A stretch of DNA of 64,000 nt from Pseudomonadota bacterium. Its GTDB lineage: Bacteria > Pseudomonadota > Gammaproteobacteria > Burkholderiales > Burkholderiaceae_C. The stretch covers positions 62,001-126,000 of the forward strand of contig JAIUPH010000028.1 of the NCBI GenBank assembly GCA_020161065.1, read 5' to 3'. The notes beneath the pieces are model-generated. The model did not search any database, was not told the DNA's origin, and saw nothing but the letters and a program-made list of their open reading frames with translations. Made by a program: the position numbers and the translations under genes. Of this stretch, positions 61,947 to 64,000 are shown one piece after another. Numbering within the stretch: the stretch's first letter is position 1; every line of letters starts with the position of its first letter.

Positions 61947-62717
61947 TCAGGGCCGCTGCCAGCGCAGCAGCCGGCGCTCGGCAGCGGCCAGCAGCGCATT
62001 GGCCGCAAAGCCCACCAGCCCGAGCAGCACGATGCCGGCGAACAGCTCGCTGGCGCGGAACGAGCGCGCCGCCAGCAGCACGGCCTGGCCGAGGCCCGGC
62101 TGCGAGGCGATCATCTCGCCGACCACCGCGACGATCAGCGAAACCGTCAGCGACAGCCGCATGCCGGCCAGCACGTCGGGCAGCGCGCTCGGCAGGCCGA
62201 CCTTGCGCACGAAGTCCAGCGCCGGCAACTGCAGCGCCGCCGCCACTTCGCGCAGCCGCGGCTCGACGTGGGCAAAGCCGTGCAAGGTGGCCAGCAGCAC
62301 CGGCCACATCGCGCCGAAGGCGACGACGAAGAGCACCATGTTCGGCCCCAGGCCAAAGATCGAGATCGCCAGCGGCATCACCGCCGAGGCCGGCAGCGGG
62401 CGCACGAACTCCAGCATCGGCTGCAGCCAGCCGCGGGCGGCCGGCGAGATGCCGATCAACGCCCCGAGCGCGACGCCGGCCACGCAGGCCAGCAGCCAGC
62501 CCTGCAGCATGCGCAGCACGGTCTGGCCGGTCTGTTGCAGCAGCTCGCCGCCGGCCAGGCCTTCGCGCAGGCTGGCCAGCGTGGCTTCGGGCGTCGGCAG
62601 GAAGACGCGGCTGACCCATTGCCCGTGGCTGGCCAGCCACCACAGCGCCAGCAGCGCGGCCAGCACCAGCAGCGATGGCACGGTGTCGCGCCAGGCCACC
62701 CGGTTTACCCGGTTCAC
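61947..62717 (-). CDS. ABC transporter permease, nitrate/taurine type
   Basis: This 256-residue integral-membrane protein has about six helices and the EAA loop EVAAALQLPALDFVRKVGLP in the cytoplasmic coupling helix. It belongs to the NitT/TauT (SsuC-like) family. The GTG start at 62717 overlaps the stop of the first permease by 4 bases (GTGA). Two permease genes suggest a heterodimeric channel. The substrate-binding protein is outside the window. Confidence 0.9.
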   Translation of the reverse strand: MNRVNRVAWRDTVPSLLVLAALLALWWLASHGQWVSRVFLPTPEATLASLREGLAGGELLQQTGQTVLRMLQGWLLACVAGVALGALIGISPAARGWLQPMLEFVRPLPASAVMPLAISIFGLGPNMVLFVVAFGAMWPVLLATLHGFAHVEPRLREVAAALQLPALDFVRKVGLPSALPDVLAGMRLSLTVSLIVAVVGEMIASQPGLGQAVLLAARSFRASELFAGIVLLGLVGFAANALLAAAERRLLRWQRP

Positions 62718-63478
62718 CCGGCAGCCCCCATGCGCCGCGCCGCGCGCTGCTGCAGCCACAGCGCCAGCGCGTTGACGGCAAAGCCGACCAGCGCGATCCA
62801 GAACAGCCAGGCCAGCATCAGCGCCGGGTCCAGGCTTTGCTGCGCCAGCATGATGGCGTAGCCCATGCCGTGCGGGTTGGCGGCGATCTCCACCGTCACC
62901 GCCACCACCAGCGCGATGGCCACCGCCAGCCGCAAGGCGACGAACAAGCGCGGCAGCATGGCCGGCAGCACGATCTTCGCAAAGCGCGCGGCCGGCCCCA
63001 GCTGCAGCGCCGCCGCCACCTCCAGCAGCCGCGGGTCGACCTGGCGCGCCGCCGCCTGCACCAGCACCAGCAGCGGCCAGAACACCGCGAAGGCGACCAC
63101 CGAGAACTCCATGCGCGCGCCGAAGCCGAACACCAGCATCGCCAGCGGAATCAGCGCGACCGAGGGCACGGGCCGCAGCAGTTCCACCGTCAGGAAGCTC
63201 CAGCGCCCTGCCCTGGCCGACAGCCCCAGCCAGGTGCCCAGCAGCAGCGCCAGCGCAAAGCCGATGGCCAGCCCCGCCGCCGCGCTGCCCAGCGTGAAGG
63301 CGGTGGCGCCCCACAGGCTGCCGTCGGCCGCCGCCTGGCCCAGCGCCAGCAGCGCCTTGCTGGGCGGCGCCAGCGCGTCGCTGTCGCGGCCGGGGCCGCG
63401 GGCGTAGCCCTCCAGCGCGGCCAGCAGCAGCAGCGGCACGGCCAGGCCTTTGAGGATAACCGTTAGCCTGGGCGGCAT
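62714..63478 (-). CDS. ABC transporter permease, nitrate/taurine type
   Basis: This 254-residue permease has the matching EVAAALQLGPAARFAKIVLP EAA loop and about six membrane segments (AVPLLLLAALEGY, GLAIGFALALLLGTW, LPLAMLV-like segments). Members import taurine, sulfonates, nitrate, pyrimidine precursors or related anions. It starts one base after the ATPase stop and overlaps the second permease. Confidence 0.9.
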   Translation of the reverse strand: MPPRLTVILKGLAVPLLLLAALEGYARGPGRDSDALAPPSKALLALGQAAADGSLWGATAFTLGSAAAGLAIGFALALLLGTWLGLSARAGRWSFLTVELLRPVPSVALIPLAMLVFGFGARMEFSVVAFAVFWPLLVLVQAAARQVDPRLLEVAAALQLGPAARFAKIVLPAMLPRLFVALRLAVAIALVVAVTVEIAANPHGMGYAIMLAQQSLDPALMLAWLFWIALVGFAVNALALWLQQRAARRMGAAG

Positions 63479-63479
63479 C

Positions 63480-64000
63480 TCAATGGCTCAAGTATTGGTA
63501 CAGCTCGCGGCGCAGGCGCAGGTACTCGGGGTGTTCCTTGGTTTCGAGCTGGCTGCGCGGGCCGGGGATGCCGATGTCGACGATGGCCGCCACGCTGGGC
63601 TTGGCGGCGGTCGGGTTGGCGCGCAGCGCGATCACGCGGTCGCCGAGGTAGATCGCCTCTTCCAGGTCGTGGGTGACGAACAGCACCGTCAGCCCGCGCT
63701 CGCGCACCAGGCGCGAGACCTCGTCCTGCAGCGATTCGCGCGTCATCGCGTCGAGCGCGCCGAAGGGCTCGTCCATCATCAGCAGCGCCGGCTGCTGCGC
63801 CAGGCAGCGGGCGATCTGCGCGCGCTGCTGCATGCCGCCCGAGAGCTGCAGCGGAAACTTCCCGGCATGCGCCGCCAGCCCCACGGTCTGCAGCACCTGG
63901 GCGATGCGCGGCGCGCGCTCGGCCGCCGGCACGCCGGCCGCTTCCAGCGCCAGGCCCACGTTGCCGGCCACGCTGCGCCAGGGCAGCAGCGCGCGGCCGT
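63480..64000 (-). CDS. ABC transporter ATP-binding protein, nitrate/taurine type (5' end outside window)
   Basis: The visible 173 residues include LLPWRSVAGNVGLAL (Q-loop region), the signature LSGGMQQRAQIARCLA, Walker B LLMMDEPFGALDAMTRE and the switch His in LFVTHDLEEAIYLGDRV. Walker A lies beyond the right edge. The order ATPase-permease-permease and the SsuB/TauB-like sequence show a NitT/TauT-family importer. Confidence 0.92.
   Translation of the reverse strand, partial: GRALLPWRSVAGNVGLALEAAGVPAAERAPRIAQVLQTVGLAAHAGKFPLQLSGGMQQRAQIARCLAQQPALLMMDEPFGALDAMTRESLQDEVSRLVRERGLTVLFVTHDLEEAIYLGDRVIALRANPTAAKPSVAAIVDIGIPGPRSQLETKEHPEYLRLRRELYQYLSH

Overview
The window is about 70% GC or more, gene-dense and free of rRNA, tRNA, CRISPR arrays and insertion sequences. 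Gene content and order (dapC-dapD-pilU-dapE-prmB, smc-zipA-ligA-def, monomeric NADP-isocitrate dehydrogenase, Oar-type TonB receptor, many Bug/TctC binding proteins) suggest a betaproteobacterium of the order Burkholderiales, in the Rubrivivax/Leptothrix/Ideonella neighbourhood. This is inferred from recognisable families, not from a database search.

Region 1 (1-4.3 kb): a fatty acyl-CoA synthetase convergent with monomeric isocitrate dehydrogenase. Region 2 (4.3-12.1 kb, minus strand) is the most unusual part: an operon of two small or uncharacterised proteins, a UGSC-family selenoprotein whose in-frame TGA is followed by a SECIS-like hairpin, an NDP-forming acyl-CoA ligase, SelB, a GntR/FCD regulator and an SDR that lacks the usual catalytic Tyr. 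Three of its junctions are 4-base stop/start overlaps. It diverges from a Bug/TctC solute-binding protein across a control region holding a TGGT-N3-ACCA palindrome. The selenocysteine elongation factor therefore sits in the operon of its likely client, with no selA, selC or selD in the window.

Region 3 (12.1-24.6 kb): enoyl-CoA hydratase, a BrnTA toxin-antitoxin pair with a palindrome between its promoter hexamers, ETF-ubiquinone oxidoreductase, an SDR, YceH, a large Oar-like TonB-dependent receptor, a PAS-LuxR regulator with a hotdog thioesterase, both subunits of a 3-oxoacid CoA-transferase, and an alpha/beta hydrolase. Region 4 (24.6-29.4 kb): a LysR regulator diverges from a Bug protein and an enolase-superfamily dehydratase, followed by an orphan flagellar-rod-like protein and small uncharacterised proteins. 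Region 5 (29.4-52.7 kb) is core housekeeping: ankyrin-tatD-pilZ-holB-tmk-mltG, ygfZ, an ABC ATPase/GDSL esterase pair, def-ligA-zipA-smc, queF with a small SET-domain protein, dapC-dapD-pilU-dapE-prmB-ABC-F, and ohr.

Region 6 (52.7-64 kb) is catabolic and accessory: a CXXC protein, an acyl-CoA dehydrogenase remnant, a LacI regulator with three near-identical GGTAGCGCTACC operators controlling Bug-gudD-garR (glucarate breakdown), an oppositely oriented ornithine cyclodeaminase-like/DapA-like/Bug operon, and a LysR gene following a taurine/nitrate-type ABC transporter that runs off the right edge. Four Bug/TctC proteins occur without any tctA/tctB membrane partner, each next to catabolic enzymes and a regulator.
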